From Cryobacterium aureum (lineage in GTDB: Bacteria; Actinomycetota; Actinomycetes; Actinomycetales; Microbacteriaceae), in assembly GCF_002954245.1 (NCBI RefSeq), contig NZ_PPTG01000021.1:38003-79711 (forward strand): DNA of 41,709 bases, read 5' to 3'. The notes below the pieces were generated by a model. The model searched no databases. It saw nothing but the letters and a program-made list of their open reading frames with translations, and was not told the DNA's origin. The position numbers and the translations under genes are program-made. Shown here piece after piece: positions 1 through 8,791 of this stretch. Position 1 is the stretch's first letter; each line of letters begins with the position of its first letter.

Positions 1-1080
1 GTGCTGGTCGAGTCCCGACCGAGCACCCTCGATGCGCTCCGCACCGGGGAGATCTCGCTGCGGCACGCCCGCCGAGTGCTCGAGCAGCTCGACTCCGTGC
101 CGCAGCCCGCTCGCGCCGAACTGGAAGCGGTGTTGCTGCCGCACGCGAAGCGACTCACCGCGACGCAGTTTGACGGCAAGGCCCGCAAGCTCCGGGAACG
201 GTTCCACCCGGACAGCATCACCGTGCACCGCACCAAATGTCTCTCCGACCGCAAGGTGTTGTTCTTCCCGGACAAAGACGGCATGGCCACGCTCTGGTTG
301 CGCGCCGCCGGCGACGACCTGCAGGGCATCTATACCCGGGTCACCGACGCCGCGATCAGTCTGCAGGGCCCCGATGAGCCCCGCACCCTCAGCCAGTTGC
401 GCGCGGATGTCGCCGTCGACCTCCTCGCCCAGGGTGTTACCGGCAGCGGCCTCGGCGCCGGCCTCACCGCCAACGTCAACGTGACCGTCCCCGTCCTCAC
501 CCTGATGGGACGAGCTGTTGGCACGCGCGAGGAACCCGGCGAGCTTGAAGGCTACGGGCCGATCGACCCGGAAACCGCCCGCCGCCTGGCCGGGACGGCG
601 ACGAGTTTCCTGCGCATCCTCACCCACCCGCACACCGGCATTGTCCTCGACGTCAGCGCCACGCCGTTCCGGGTGCCGGCGAGTCTGAAGAAGTACCTGC
701 GGCTGCGGGATGGAACCTGCCGGTTCCCCGGCTGTAACCGCTCCGCCGGCCACAGCGACCTCGACCACACCATCGACAAGCAATTCGGCGGTCCCACCAC
801 CGCCACCAACCTGCACTTTCTTTCGCCGGCGCACCACGACCTGAAGCACTTCAGCGATTGGAAGGCCGTCGCTGACCCCGATGGAACCCTGCACTGGACC
901 AGCCCCGCGGGCAAGCACTATGCCACCGACCCCGCCACCCGAATCAGCCCTCACCTACAACAAGCACCACCACCAGCACAACCACCGCCGGCCGCACCAC
1001 CGCCACCCGTGCCCGACCCCTGGAACACCACCACGAACACCGACTGGGACGACACCGGCACCGATCCTCAACCGTTCTAG
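1..1080 (+). CDS. DUF222 / HNH endonuclease-domain protein, 5' end cut by window
   Basis: The 359 visible residues match the DUF222 plus HNH architecture (13E12-repeat type) that is multicopy in Actinomycetota. Residues 1-220 are the DUF222-like part. The HNH nuclease fold occupies about 232-290, with a zinc-like CRFPGC (C240, C245), LDHT (D255-H256), GGPT, N270 and the HHDLKH run (H278-H283). The tail from about 318 is rich in proline and alanine and looks disordered. Family members are usually 400-550 residues, so the first codon here is probably internal and the true start lies upstream of the window. All expected HNH residues are present, so nuclease activity is possible. The biological role of the family is not settled, and domestication of a mobile nuclease is an often-voiced idea. 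Stop is TAG at 1078-1080. No terminator hairpin is obvious before the next gene. Confidence 0.85.
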   Translation: MLVESRPSTLDALRTGEISLRHARRVLEQLDSVPQPARAELEAVLLPHAKRLTATQFDGKARKLRERFHPDSITVHRTKCLSDRKVLFFPDKDGMATLWLRAAGDDLQGIYTRVTDAAISLQGPDEPRTLSQLRADVAVDLLAQGVTGSGLGAGLTANVNVTVPVLTLMGRAVGTREEPGELEGYGPIDPETARRLAGTATSFLRILTHPHTGIVLDVSATPFRVPASLKKYLRLRDGTCRFPGCNRSAGHSDLDHTIDKQFGGPTTATNLHFLSPAHHDLKHFSDWKAVADPDGTLHWTSPAGKHYATDPATRISPHLQQAPPPAQPPPAAPPPPVPDPWNTTTNTDWDDTGTDPQPF

Positions 1081-1162
1081 GGCAAGCGATCCTCACCGGG
1101 TTCGTCGGTTCGGGGTGCACTCCGACACCTTCGCCCGTTGCTGGCCAGAAAATTCACCTCGA

Positions 1163-1168
1163 TAGACT
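1163..1168 (+). promoter_or_regulatory. -10 box (TAGACT) of the hydrolase/hydratase operon
   Basis: TAGACT matches the actinobacterial TANNNT -10 box and would start transcription near 1175. A TTGCTG at 1138-1143 could be the -35, but the 19-base spacer is long. This placement makes the GTG at 1169 unlikely as a start codon, since it would lie upstream of the transcript, and supports the ATG at 1217. Confidence 0.45.
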
Positions 1169-1216
1169 GTGCCAACGTTCACCACAACTCAACCGCAGCG
1201 ACGCGGAAAGGTCTCT

Positions 1217-2380
1217 ATGCCCCGCACTGATTCGATCGACACCCCCTGTGGCGAGAGCGCGGTGGCGGCTGGCGCCGACGCATCCGCTGTACAAGCGGAC
1301 GGCGAGGTGCTGCTGCAGCGCGACGGACCGCTGGCCCGCATCATCCTGAACAGGCCGAAGGCCCTCAACGCGCTCACGCACGACATGATCCGCAGTATCG
1401 CCGCAGCGCTCACCGACTGGGCTGACGACGCTGCCGTGCAGACCGTTTTGCTCACCGGCAGCGGCGACCGCGCCCTCTGCGCGGGCGGCGACATCGTCTC
1501 GATCTACCGCGACGCCCGCAGCGATCCCGACGAGAACGCCTGTTTCTGGGCCGACGAGTACACTTTGAACGCCCAGATCAAGCGGTACCCCAAGCCGTTC
1601 GTCGCGCTGATGGACCGCATCGTGCTCGGCGGGGGAGTCGGCCTCTCCGGCCACGCCACGCACCGCGTCGTGACCGAACGCACCCGGCTCGGAATGCCAG
1701 AGACCACCATCGGTTTCGTGCCCGACGTCGGTGGCACCTACCTCTACTCGCGCACGCCCGGCGAGATCGGCACCCACCTCGCCCTCACCGCGGCAACCAT
1801 GACCGGCGCCGACGCCATCGCCCTCGGCCTGGCCGACAGCTTCATTGACTCGGCCAAGCTCGATTCTCTGGTCGATGCCCTCACCCGGATGCCCGCTGCC
1901 GCCGCCATCGCGCAGCTCGCCTCCCCGGCGCCCCCAGCACCGCTGTCGACCGAGCGCACGTGGATCGACGCCTGTTACGCCGGCGACGACGTGGCCACGA
2001 TCATCGACCGATTGCAGAAATCTTCGGTCGAGGCAGCCCAGGAAGCCGCCGACGCGATCCTGGCCAAGTCCCCGACCGCACTCAGCGTTACCCTCGCATC
2101 TCTCCGCCGCGCCCGCGACCTCGCCACACTCGAAGAGGTGCTCGAACAGGAATACCGGGTGTCGCTGCGTATGGTGGCCGGCCACGACGTGATCGAGGGC
2201 ATTCGCGCCCAGGTGATCGACAAGGATCGCAACCCGGCGTGGCAGCCGAGCACGCTGGCAGGCGTCTCCGACGCCGACGTGCAGGCGCATTTCGCGCCCC
2301 TGGGAGATCGCGAACTGCGCTTGCCGCACAAGATCACAAACGAAACCAGACAGACCACCGAACGAGAGGCCACCGCGTGA
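1217..2380 (+). CDS. 3-hydroxyisobutyryl-CoA hydrolase (crotonase fold)
   Basis: Hydrolyses 3-hydroxyisobutyryl-CoA in valine breakdown, in the cytoplasm. The 387-residue protein has the crotonase fold with [11 protein letters not shown] at 43-53, CAGGDI at 88-93 (oxyanion hole), LGGGVGLS at 137-144, and [14 protein letters not shown] at 160-173. E162 and D170 have the same eight-residue spacing as the catalytic E169/D177 of human HIBCH. The C-terminal extension fits the ECH_2 subfamily rather than simple enoyl-CoA hydratases. I chose ATG 1217 because GGAAAGG lies 5 bases upstream and a -10 box covers 1163-1168; GTG 1169 would add 16 residues. The stop overlaps the next gene's GTG start (GTGA at 2377), so the two are translationally coupled. 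A close paralogue such as another CoA hydrolase cannot be excluded. Confidence 0.88.
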   Translation: MPRTDSIDTPCGESAVAAGADASAVQADGEVLLQRDGPLARIILNRPKALNALTHDMIRSIAAALTDWADDAAVQTVLLTGSGDRALCAGGDIVSIYRDARSDPDENACFWADEYTLNAQIKRYPKPFVALMDRIVLGGGVGLSGHATHRVVTERTRLGMPETTIGFVPDVGGTYLYSRTPGEIGTHLALTAATMTGADAIALGLADSFIDSAKLDSLVDALTRMPAAAAIAQLASPAPPAPLSTERTWIDACYAGDDVATIIDRLQKSSVEAAQEAADAILAKSPTALSVTLASLRRARDLATLEEVLEQEYRVSLRMVAGHDVIEGIRAQVIDKDRNPAWQPSTLAGVSDADVQAHFAPLGDRELRLPHKITNETRQTTEREATA

Positions 2381-3180
2381 GCGACAGCACCCAGCCCGAG
2401 ACCGCCGACATTTACGACAACATCCTGCTCGAACGTCACGGCCGGGTCGGCGTCATCACCCTGAACCGTCCGAAGGCGCTGAACGCCCTCAACTTCGCCA
2501 CCATGCAGGATGTCGTCGGTGCGGCGACCCAGCTCGATGCCGACCCCGAGATCGGCGCGATCATCATCACCGGCTCGGAGCGGGCCTTCGCTGCCGGCGC
2601 CGACATCAAGGAGATGTCGACGATGAGCTACATGGACATGTACCTCAAAGACTGGTTCGCCGGCTGGGACCGCCTCGCCGCCGTGCGCACCCCGGTCATC
2701 GCCGCCGTCTCCGGCCACGCCCTCGGCGGCGGCTGCGAACTCGCCCTGATCTGCGATTTCATCATCGCCTCCGACACCGCCACCTTCGGCCAGCCCGAGA
2801 TCAAGCTCGGCGTCATCCCCGGCATGGGCGGCTCCCAACGCCTCACCCGCGCGGTCGGCAAGGCCAAGGCGATGGAGATGATTCTCACCGGTCGCACCAT
2901 CGACGCCGTCGAAGCCGAGCGCGCCGGACTCGTTGCCCGCATCGTGCCGGCCGCCGACCTCCTGGCCGACGCCTTGGCCACAGCGACCGAGATCGCCGCG
3001 AAATCGGCGCCGATCGCCATGCTCGCCAAGGAGGTCGTGAACGCGGCATACGAGACGACGCTGGGGGCCGGCATCCACTTTGAACGTCGCCTCTTTCACT
3101 CGGTGTTCGCCACCGACGACCAGAGCGAGGGTATGGCCGCTTTCGTCGAGAAGCGGCCCGCGGTCTTCACACACCGTTGA
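2377..3180 (+). CDS. enoyl-CoA hydratase
   Basis: Adds water across 2-enoyl-CoA in fatty-acid or branched-chain amino-acid breakdown. The 267-residue length is typical of a monofunctional hydratase. Visible motifs are [10 protein letters not shown] (29-38), AAGADIKEM (72-80, oxyanion hole), [16 protein letters not shown] (113-128) and [15 protein letters not shown] (138-152). E121 and E141 sit 20 residues apart, like the catalytic E144/E164 of rat enoyl-CoA hydratase. Start is GTG 2377, overlapping the upstream TGA, with GAGAGG about 8 bases before. Its partner gene encodes HIBYL-CoA hydrolase, so together they could cover methacrylyl-CoA to 3-hydroxyisobutyrate. That pairing is inferred from context, and a general beta-oxidation role is equally possible. 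Confidence 0.9.
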   Translation: MSDSTQPETADIYDNILLERHGRVGVITLNRPKALNALNFATMQDVVGAATQLDADPEIGAIIITGSERAFAAGADIKEMSTMSYMDMYLKDWFAGWDRLAAVRTPVIAAVSGHALGGGCELALICDFIIASDTATFGQPEIKLGVIPGMGGSQRLTRAVGKAKAMEMILTGRTIDAVEAERAGLVARIVPAADLLADALATATEIAAKSAPIAMLAKEVVNAAYETTLGAGIHFERRLFHSVFATDDQSEGMAAFVEKRPAVFTHR

Positions 3181-3186
3181 ACGCGT

Positions 3187-3903
3187 TTAGCGTCCGCGCT
3201 TCCAACTGTATTCGTTCTCGGGACGCCCCGGCGTGCCGTAGCGGGGAGCGCGCAGCACGAGGCCGGTGTCGGCGAGATACTCCAGGTAGCGTCTGGCCGT
3301 GACGCGCGACAACCCGAGCGGCCCCATCAGCTCACTCGCCGATACCGGCTCCACCTGCGCCTGCAGGTAGGCGACCACCGGGTTCAGGGTGGACTCTGCC
3401 AGGCCTTTGGGTCTGGGTATATCGGTCGGTGCCCGCAGACTTGCAAAGGCATGGTCGACCGCTGACTGCGTCACAACGGATGCCTGTCCGTTGAGTTTCG
3501 CACGAAAGTCCCGGTAGCTGTACAATTTTGTGGCGAAGGTGGAGTAGGTGAACGGCTTGATCAGGTACTGCACAACCCCGGCCGCGATCGCCCCGCGCAC
3601 GTTCTCAAGGTCGCGCACGGCGGTGATCGCGATGATATCCGTCGCCAGACCGGCCGCCCGAATGCGCCGACTCACGTCGAGCCCGTGACTGTCCGGCAAG
3701 TTCATATCCATGAGCACGAGGTCGATCGGAGTGCCGGCCGAAGCGGCCGTCGCGACCCAGCGAAACGCGTCCTGCCCGGTACCGACCATGCCGACAAGCT
3801 CGAAACCGTCGAGCCGTGCGACATAGACGGCATGGGCCTCGGCCGCGAGCGGTTCGTCTTCGACGACGAGCACGCGAATGGGCGGCAGGAACGTCTCAGA
3901 CAT
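3187..3903 (-). CDS. CitB/DcuR-type response regulator
   Basis: Transcriptional regulator of the two-component system encoded with the next gene. Residues 9-125 form a receiver domain: acidic pair E15-D16, phospho-acceptor D66 in LVLMDMNLPD, T94 and K116 in YLIKPF. The C-terminal third contains a helix-turn-helix around SASELMGPLGLSRVTARRYLEYL, as in the CitB/DcuR class. The start ATG at 3903 overlaps the kinase stop by 8 bases, which is the usual coupled arrangement. A longer reading from 3954 would run deep into the kinase gene. The divergent transporter gene beyond the kinase makes C4-dicarboxylates or a related acid the likely signal (inference). It converges with the hydratase gene, with 6 bases between them. 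Confidence 0.88.
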   Translation of the reverse strand: MSETFLPPIRVLVVEDEPLAAEAHAVYVARLDGFELVGMVGTGQDAFRWVATAASAGTPIDLVLMDMNLPDSHGLDVSRRIRAAGLATDIIAITAVRDLENVRGAIAAGVVQYLIKPFTYSTFATKLYSYRDFRAKLNGQASVVTQSAVDHAFASLRAPTDIPRPKGLAESTLNPVVAYLQAQVEPVSASELMGPLGLSRVTARRYLEYLADTGLVLRAPRYGTPGRPENEYSWKRGR

Positions 3904-5566
3904 GGTCGACCTCAGGCTGATGTGCGGCGGGAATAACGACCGTGAAGACGGCACCCTCGCGTCGCCCGATCGTGAGCGTACCGCCGAGCCGAGTCACCGC
4001 CTGCCGAACCAGAGCAAGGCCGAGGCCTCGACCACCCACCGAACGACCGGGCGCTGTGACACCGGTGTCCGTAACGCCGCCGCCCTTGGTGCTGAAACCG
4101 AGCCGCAGCACATCGTCGATCGCCTCGGGAGCCACACCGGCTCCGCTGTCGGCGACCTCGATCGTGACAGCCCGCTCGGTCGACGACACCGAGACCGACA
4201 CCCGACGAGGGTCTGCCCCAGCGGCCGCCGCGTCGAGCGCATTGTCGACCAAATTGCCAAGCACCGTGACGAGGTCCTGAATCGATAGCCCGGACTCGGC
4301 GAGAGTACCGGACGCGGTGACGATGAGGGTGATTCCCAGTTCATTGGCCTGCGCCGATTTGCCCATGATCAGGGCGCTGATGACGGGTTCGTCTACCGAA
4401 CCGACCATCTCGTCGGCGAGCCGCTGGCTGAGTTCCAGGTCTTTGGTAGCGAACTCGAGGGCTTGCTCGGTGCGGCCGAGTTCCATGAGCGACACGATCG
4501 TGTGCAGTCGGTTCGAATGCTCGTGCGTCTGCGCCCGCAGCGCATCCGACAACGTCTTCATCGACTGCAGCTCACTGCCAAGGTTTTGCAGATCGGTGTG
4601 GTCCCGAATCGTCGCGACGAACCCCATCGGTGTCGGCTTGGCGCCCCGCATTGGGATGGACGACGCGACGGCGGGTTCCTGGCTGACCACGAGCACCCGG
4701 GAGTCGGTGACGTGAATCTCGTCCTGCGCCGTGCGGCCGCTGCGCAGCAATTCGCCGAGGCTCGGCGGCAGGCTCAACGCGGTCAGGGTCAACGGTCGCT
4801 CGTCGCTGCCAGTGGCAGGGCGCGCTGGAATTCCCAGCAGAGTCGCCGCCTGGTCGTTGTAGAGCACGAGGTCCCCGTGCGGATCGACGAGTACGAGCCC
4901 CTCGCGCACCGAGTGCAGCACCGAGTCGTAGTACACGAACAACTGCGCGAGGTGCTCAGGCCCCCAGCCGAGCGTCACCCGGCGCAAATAGCGCCCCAGC
5001 AGCCAGGTGACCACGGCCCCCGACGCGAGCAGTCCAAGCGCCAGCCCGAGCACCGAAGGGAGTCGGGCGTTCAGGGCGATCGTGATGTTGCTGGTGGTGG
5101 TACCCACCGCGACCAGCGCGCGAACAACGCCGCCGGCATCCGTCACTGGCACGACGGCGCGAACGGATGGCCCGAGCGTTCCCGTGCTGGTTTCCGTGAA
5201 GGCCGTTCCGGAGCGCGCCGGTTCGATCGCGCCGATGTAGTTCTTGCCGATCTCGGCCTGCGTCGGGTGGGTCCAGCGGGTGCGGTCAGGGGCCATGATC
5301 GTGATGAAGTCGAGGCCGGCGTCCCTGGTTAATTCCAGGGCATAGGGCTGCAGGGTCGAACTCGGGTCGGCCGACTCGCTGGCGGCGAGCACCAGAGGGC
5401 TGTCGGCGATGGCGGTGGCGACCGCGAGCATCCGGTTGCTGGTTTCGACGTAGCCGCGATCCCGCGCGTCGACGAAGAAGGCCGTTCCGACAAAAACCGT
5501 GAGCACCACGATGAACAGCGCGTGCGCGAAAAAGAGCCGCCTGGCGATGCTCCATTCCCTGCGCAC
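3896..5566 (-). CDS. CitA/DcuS-type sensor histidine kinase
   Basis: Membrane sensor for an extracellular carboxylate. In the 556-residue form, TM1 is about residues 12-33, followed by a periplasmic PASp/sCache-like domain of about 135 residues, TM2 at about 169-193, a cytoplasmic PAS domain (YYDSVLHSVREGLVLVD, about 212-290), and a kinase core. The phosphorylated histidine is H348 in the HEHSNRLH box typical of CitA/DcuS. The ATP-binding domain shows NLVDNALDAA (N box), DSGAGV (G1) and GRGLGLALV (G2). I take GTG 5566 as start because AAAGGAG lies about 8 bases upstream; starting at 5653 would add 29 unconserved residues. It is divergent from a dctA-type gene across 141 bases, so control of that transporter is likely. 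Confidence 0.88.
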   Translation of the reverse strand: MRREWSIARRLFFAHALFIVVLTVFVGTAFFVDARDRGYVETSNRMLAVATAIADSPLVLAASESADPSSTLQPYALELTRDAGLDFITIMAPDRTRWTHPTQAEIGKNYIGAIEPARSGTAFTETSTGTLGPSVRAVVPVTDAGGVVRALVAVGTTTSNITIALNARLPSVLGLALGLLASGAVVTWLLGRYLRRVTLGWGPEHLAQLFVYYDSVLHSVREGLVLVDPHGDLVLYNDQAATLLGIPARPATGSDERPLTLTALSLPPSLGELLRSGRTAQDEIHVTDSRVLVVSQEPAVASSIPMRGAKPTPMGFVATIRDHTDLQNLGSELQSMKTLSDALRAQTHEHSNRLHTIVSLMELGRTEQALEFATKDLELSQRLADEMVGSVDEPVISALIMGKSAQANELGITLIVTASGTLAESGLSIQDLVTVLGNLVDNALDAAAAGADPRRVSVSVSSTERAVTIEVADSGAGVAPEAIDDVLRLGFSTKGGGVTDTGVTAPGRSVGGRGLGLALVRQAVTRLGGTLTIGRREGAVFTVVIPAAHQPEVDHV

Positions 5567-5707
5567 TGTGTTCTCCTTTCTCGGTTCGAGCCTCGTGAAC
5601 AATATGACCGCAACCGTGTGCAAACGAGCCGCATCGACCACTGTGGAACGCATTGCAGTAGCCGGAGCCGGCCGTGGCCCCGATAAGCCTAGACAAAGGA
5701 GTCTGAC

Positions 5708-7114
5708 ATGACATCGACGCCATCATCCCGCACCAAACTTAACAGGGCGAGCAAGCCGAAGAAGCGAATCGACTCCTCGCACTACCTTTACATGGCCGTC
5801 ATCGTCGCGGTCATTCTGGGAATTATCGTCGGCCTGGTCTGGGGCGGCGAGAAGGGTTTCGCCGTCTCGCTCAAGCCGCTCGGTGACCTATTCATCGCCC
5901 TGATTAAGATGATGATCGCGCCGATCATCTTCTGCACGATCATCCTGGGCATCGGTTCGATCGCCAAGGCGGCCACCGTCGGCAAGATCGGCGGCCTGGC
6001 CCTCGGCTACTTCCTGATCATGTCGACCTTCGCCCTGGGGATCGGCCTGGTCGTTGGCAACATGATCCACCCGGGCGACGGTATCGACCTGTCGGATGCC
6101 ACGTACAAGGCCACCGAATCCGCTGACACCCAGGGGTTCCTGCTCGGAATCGTTCCTGCCACCCTGTTCTCGTCGCTGACCAGCGGCAACATTCTGCAGA
6201 CACTGCTGGTGGCGCTCATCGCCGGATTCGCACTGCAGAAGATGGGCCCGGCCGGCAAGCCGATTCTCGAGGGTATCGCGCACGTGCAGGCCCTGGTCTT
6301 CCGCATTCTGATCATGGTCATGTGGCTCGCCCCGATCGGTGCCTTCGGTGCCATCGCTGCGGTCGTCGGTGCCACCGGCATTCAGGCCGTGATCAGCCTG
6401 TTCACCCTCATGGTGGCTTTCTACATCACCTGCATCATCTTCATCGTGGTCATTCTCGGGGGCCTGCTCAAGCTGGTCACCGGCGTCAACATCTTCAAGC
6501 TCATGCGTTACCTCGGCCGCGAATACCTGCTGATCGTGTCGACCTCGTCCTCCGAGGCCGCCCTGCCGCGCCTGATCGCCAAGATGGAACACCTCGGCGT
6601 CTCCAAGCCGGTCGTCGGGGTCACCGTGCCCACCGGGTACTCGTTCAACCTCGATGGCACCGCGATCTACCTCACCATGGCGTCGCTGTTTATCGCCAAC
6701 GCGCTCGGCCAGCCGCTCGCGCTCGGCGAGCAGATCGGCCTGCTCGTCTTCATGATTATCGCGAGCAAGGGCGCTGCCGGAGTGTCCGGTGCCGGTCTCG
6801 CCACTCTGGCGGCCGGGCTGCAGGCCCACGCCCCGCAACTGGTCGGCGGCGTGGGTTTCATTGTGGGTATCGACCGCTTCATGTCCGAGGCTCGCGCGCT
6901 GACCAACTTCACCGGCAACGCCGTGGCGACCGTCATGATCGGATCCTGGACCAAGGAGATGGACCGGGTGCAGGTGGACCGGGTACTCGACAAGCTCGAA
7001 CCGTTCGATGAGCGCACTATGCTCACCCACGGCCACGTGAGTGCCGCCGAGACCCAGCGCAGCACTGAGAAGGCCGCGCAGTCCGAGGTGTTGGAACGTT
7101 CGCTCGTAAAATAG
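5708..7114 (+). CDS. dctA: DctA-type C4-dicarboxylate:cation symporter
   Basis: Sodium- or proton-coupled uptake of dicarboxylates such as succinate, fumarate and malate across the inner membrane (DAACS family, glutamate-transporter fold). The 468-residue protein is highly hydrophobic with 8 membrane segments plus re-entrant loops. The signature elements are the serine-rich TSSSEAALPRLI hairpin, VPTGYSFNLDGTAIYL, and KGAAGVSGAGLATLAA. The start ATG has AAGGAG 6 bases upstream. The gene diverges from a CitA/DcuS-type kinase and its regulator, which is a common arrangement for substrate-induced carboxylate carriers. A glutamate/aspartate carrier of the same fold is the main alternative; the NLDGTAIY motif fits DctA well. 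It is followed by a strong terminator hairpin. Confidence 0.88.
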   Translation: MTSTPSSRTKLNRASKPKKRIDSSHYLYMAVIVAVILGIIVGLVWGGEKGFAVSLKPLGDLFIALIKMMIAPIIFCTIILGIGSIAKAATVGKIGGLALGYFLIMSTFALGIGLVVGNMIHPGDGIDLSDATYKATESADTQGFLLGIVPATLFSSLTSGNILQTLLVALIAGFALQKMGPAGKPILEGIAHVQALVFRILIMVMWLAPIGAFGAIAAVVGATGIQAVISLFTLMVAFYITCIIFIVVILGGLLKLVTGVNIFKLMRYLGREYLLIVSTSSSEAALPRLIAKMEHLGVSKPVVGVTVPTGYSFNLDGTAIYLTMASLFIANALGQPLALGEQIGLLVFMIIASKGAAGVSGAGLATLAAGLQAHAPQLVGGVGFIVGIDRFMSEARALTNFTGNAVATVMIGSWTKEMDRVQVDRVLDKLEPFDERTMLTHGHVSAAETQRSTEKAAQSEVLERSLVK

Positions 7115-7149
7115 CGAGTTGGGAAAATAGCGAGCGCTAGACGCGCGCT

Positions 7150-7194
7150 AAGGGTGTCGTCCGGAGGAGTTCTCCTGGGCGGCACCCCTTTTCG
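7150..7194 (+). terminator. Rho-independent terminator after dctA
   Basis: AAGGGTGTCGTCC pairs with GGGCGGCACCCCTT with a single bulged C and two G-T pairs. The loop region contains GGAGGAGTTCTCC, and TTTT follows. It lies 36 bases after the dctA stop. Confidence 0.8.
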
Positions 7195-7200
7195 CGCCTG

Positions 7201-7218
7201 TTTTCGGCTCGCCGAAAA
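7201..7218. promoter_or_regulatory. Perfect inverted repeat upstream of proVWX
   Basis: TTTTCGGC, then TC, then GCCGAAAA: a perfect 8-bp dyad directly after the dctA terminator. A two-base centre is short for an RNA hairpin, so a protein operator is plausible. It is the only strong dyad near the presumed start of the betaine operon's transcript. Its regulator is unknown. Confidence 0.4.
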
Positions 7219-7474
7219 GTGAGTGTGTTAGGATTGTTGACGGTCTTACAACCCTTCACCAGGACGCGCAGGCGTAGCCACCATTTGAGATGGAACGGCC
7301 GTTTTCGTATGGTGAGGTTCCGACGGATGCGATCCCATGATTGCTCCACGCCCACGCTGATTCCGTAAGTGCGAATTTCTGCGTCTGGGCTGCTCGGTGC
7401 CTACCCGTCCGACAAGAGAGCATTTCGCTTCGTCAGCCGTGAAATCGACTACGTTCGACGTGCACGGAGAACGC
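7219..7474 (+). other. Non-coding leader before proV
   Basis: About 255 bases without a convincing gene. It can fold: CCTTCACCA (from 7252) faces TGGTGAGG (from 7310), enclosing CCAT-TTGAG-ATGG (from 7281) and the palindrome AACGGCCGTT (from 7294). TTGACG at 7237-7242 resembles a -35, but no good -10 sits 17 bases downstream. A 19-codon arginine-rich reading frame from ATG 7309 has no ribosome site and is probably chance. The length and folding suggest a regulated 5' leader, but I cannot match it to a known riboswitch class. Confidence 0.3.
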
Positions 7475-8791
7475 GTGACCGAGAGCATTCACGAAACCAT
7501 TGCCGTCAAGGCAGACCACCTCTACAAAGCCTTCGGGCGCCGCCCGCACGAGATCGTCAAGAAGCTCAAAGCCGGCAAGAGCCGCGCCGAGATTTCGTCG
7601 CTCGGAGTGGCCGCCGTCATCGACGCCTCCTTCGAAGTGAAACAGGGCGAGATCTTCGTCGTCATGGGCCTGTCCGGTTCGGGCAAATCCACCCTCATTC
7701 GAATGCTCAACGGACTGTGGGAGACCACCTCAGGCAGCGTGACGGTCGGCGGCACCGACATCACGAGAGTCTCCGCCAAGGAACTGCGCGACGTGCGCCG
7801 CAAAAGCATCTCCATGGTGTTCCAGCACTTCGCCCTGCTGCCGCACCGCACGGTGATCGACAACGTGGCCTACGGCCTTGAGATTCAGGGCATGAACCGG
7901 GCGGACCGTCTCGCCAAGGCGCAGACGATCATCGATCTGGTCGGACTGGCGGGCTGGGCCGACAACCTGCCCTCCGAACTGTCCGGTGGAATGCAGCAGC
8001 GAGTCGGCCTGGGCCGGGCTCTCGCAGCCGACACCGACGTTCTGCTCATGGACGAGGCGTTCTCGGCCCTCGACCCACTGATTCGCCGCGAAATGCAGGA
8101 GCAGCTCATCGAACTGCAGGCCGCGCTCGGCAAAACGATCATCTTCATCACCCACGATCTCAACGAGGCCATGTTTCTCGGTGACCGCATCGCCGTTATG
8201 CGCGACGGCCGTATTGTGCAGATCGGCACCCCGGAGGAGATCCTCACCGACCCGGCCAACGACTACGTTGCCCAGTTCGTGCAGGACGTCGATCGGGCCC
8301 GCGTGCTCACCGCCGCGAGCGTGATGGAACCCGTGCGTGCGGTCATTACCAAGACTGCCGGTCCCCGGGCCGCACTGCGTACGATGCGTGACCTGCAGAC
8401 ATCCGTTACTTTCGTGCTCAACCGCGACCGCAGCTTCGCCGGGATCGTGCGTGACCGCGACGTGCTGAAGCTCGTGAAGAAGGGCGAGACAGACCTGCGC
8501 GGCATCATCCGAGATGACGCGACCGCGGTCTTGTCCGAAACCGCCCTGGTCGACCTGGTCGAACCGTCGGTGGAGAGCGAACTGCCCATCGCCGTCGTTG
8601 ATGAGAAGAACCGCCTGCTCGGCGTGATTCCGCGGGTGACCCTGCTGGCCGCCATCGGTAACGTCAGCACCAACACGGGAGCGCTGCCCGTGGTGATGCC
8701 GCCGGCCACTATCTCGATCCGAGCGATCACCGACATTCTCGGCGATACCGTCGACGATATGCCCATCGATGCCGAAGGAGTCCGCGCATGA
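7475..8791 (+). CDS. proV: glycine betaine/proline ABC transporter ATP-binding protein
   Basis: ATPase of a compatible-solute importer (QAT family, ProV/OpuAA type). In the 438-residue form Walker A is GLSGSGKST (65-73), Q-loop Q117, ABC signature LSGGMQQR (169-176) and Walker B LLMDEAF with D193-E194. The region from about 290 to the end carries tandem CBS domains, which in OpuA-type transporters sense ionic strength or nucleotides. GTG 7475 is chosen because GGAGA lies 4 bases upstream and the protein then begins as ProV homologues do; GTG 7397 would add 26 residues with no ribosome site. The stop overlaps the permease start (ATGA at 8788). Order V-W-X on one strand matches the E. coli proU layout. 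Osmotic induction is expected from family knowledge. Confidence 0.9.
   Translation: MTESIHETIAVKADHLYKAFGRRPHEIVKKLKAGKSRAEISSLGVAAVIDASFEVKQGEIFVVMGLSGSGKSTLIRMLNGLWETTSGSVTVGGTDITRVSAKELRDVRRKSISMVFQHFALLPHRTVIDNVAYGLEIQGMNRADRLAKAQTIIDLVGLAGWADNLPSELSGGMQQRVGLGRALAADTDVLLMDEAFSALDPLIRREMQEQLIELQAALGKTIIFITHDLNEAMFLGDRIAVMRDGRIVQIGTPEEILTDPANDYVAQFVQDVDRARVLTAASVMEPVRAVITKTAGPRAALRTMRDLQTSVTFVLNRDRSFAGIVRDRDVLKLVKKGETDLRGIIRDDATAVLSETALVDLVEPSVESELPIAVVDEKNRLLGVIPRVTLLAAIGNVSTNTGALPVVMPPATISIRAITDILGDTVDDMPIDAEGVRA

Noticed and set aside
1169..1216. GTG 1169 as start of the 3-hydroxyisobutyryl-CoA hydrolase
   Set aside because: It directly follows a TAGACT -10 box and has no ribosome site; ATG 1217 has GGAAAGG at a good distance.
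1154..2329. Long open frame on the minus strand (391 codons) opposite the hydrolase gene
   Set aside because: A GC-rich shadow frame: low-complexity Gly/Arg/Asp protein without motifs, opposite a clear crotonase gene. The same applies to the long frames at 1975-3174 (-), 5888-7036 (-), 14668-16278 (+), 17175-18506 (-), 21579-23057 (-), 26975-28294 (-) and 32114-33409 (-).
5567..5707. Promoter boxes for dctA (TTGCAG 5653 with GATAAG 5682, or TAGACA 5690)
   Set aside because: The first pair has a 23-base spacer, and the second box abuts the ribosome site, so neither is convincing.
7397..7474. GTG 7397 as start of proV
   Set aside because: No ribosome site, and the extra 26 residues are unlike ProV N-termini; GTG 7475 has GGAGA and fits.
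7219..7474. c-di-AMP (ydaO-type) riboswitch in the proV leader
   Set aside because: Some folding is present, but I could not recognise the conserved core; left as an unassigned leader.
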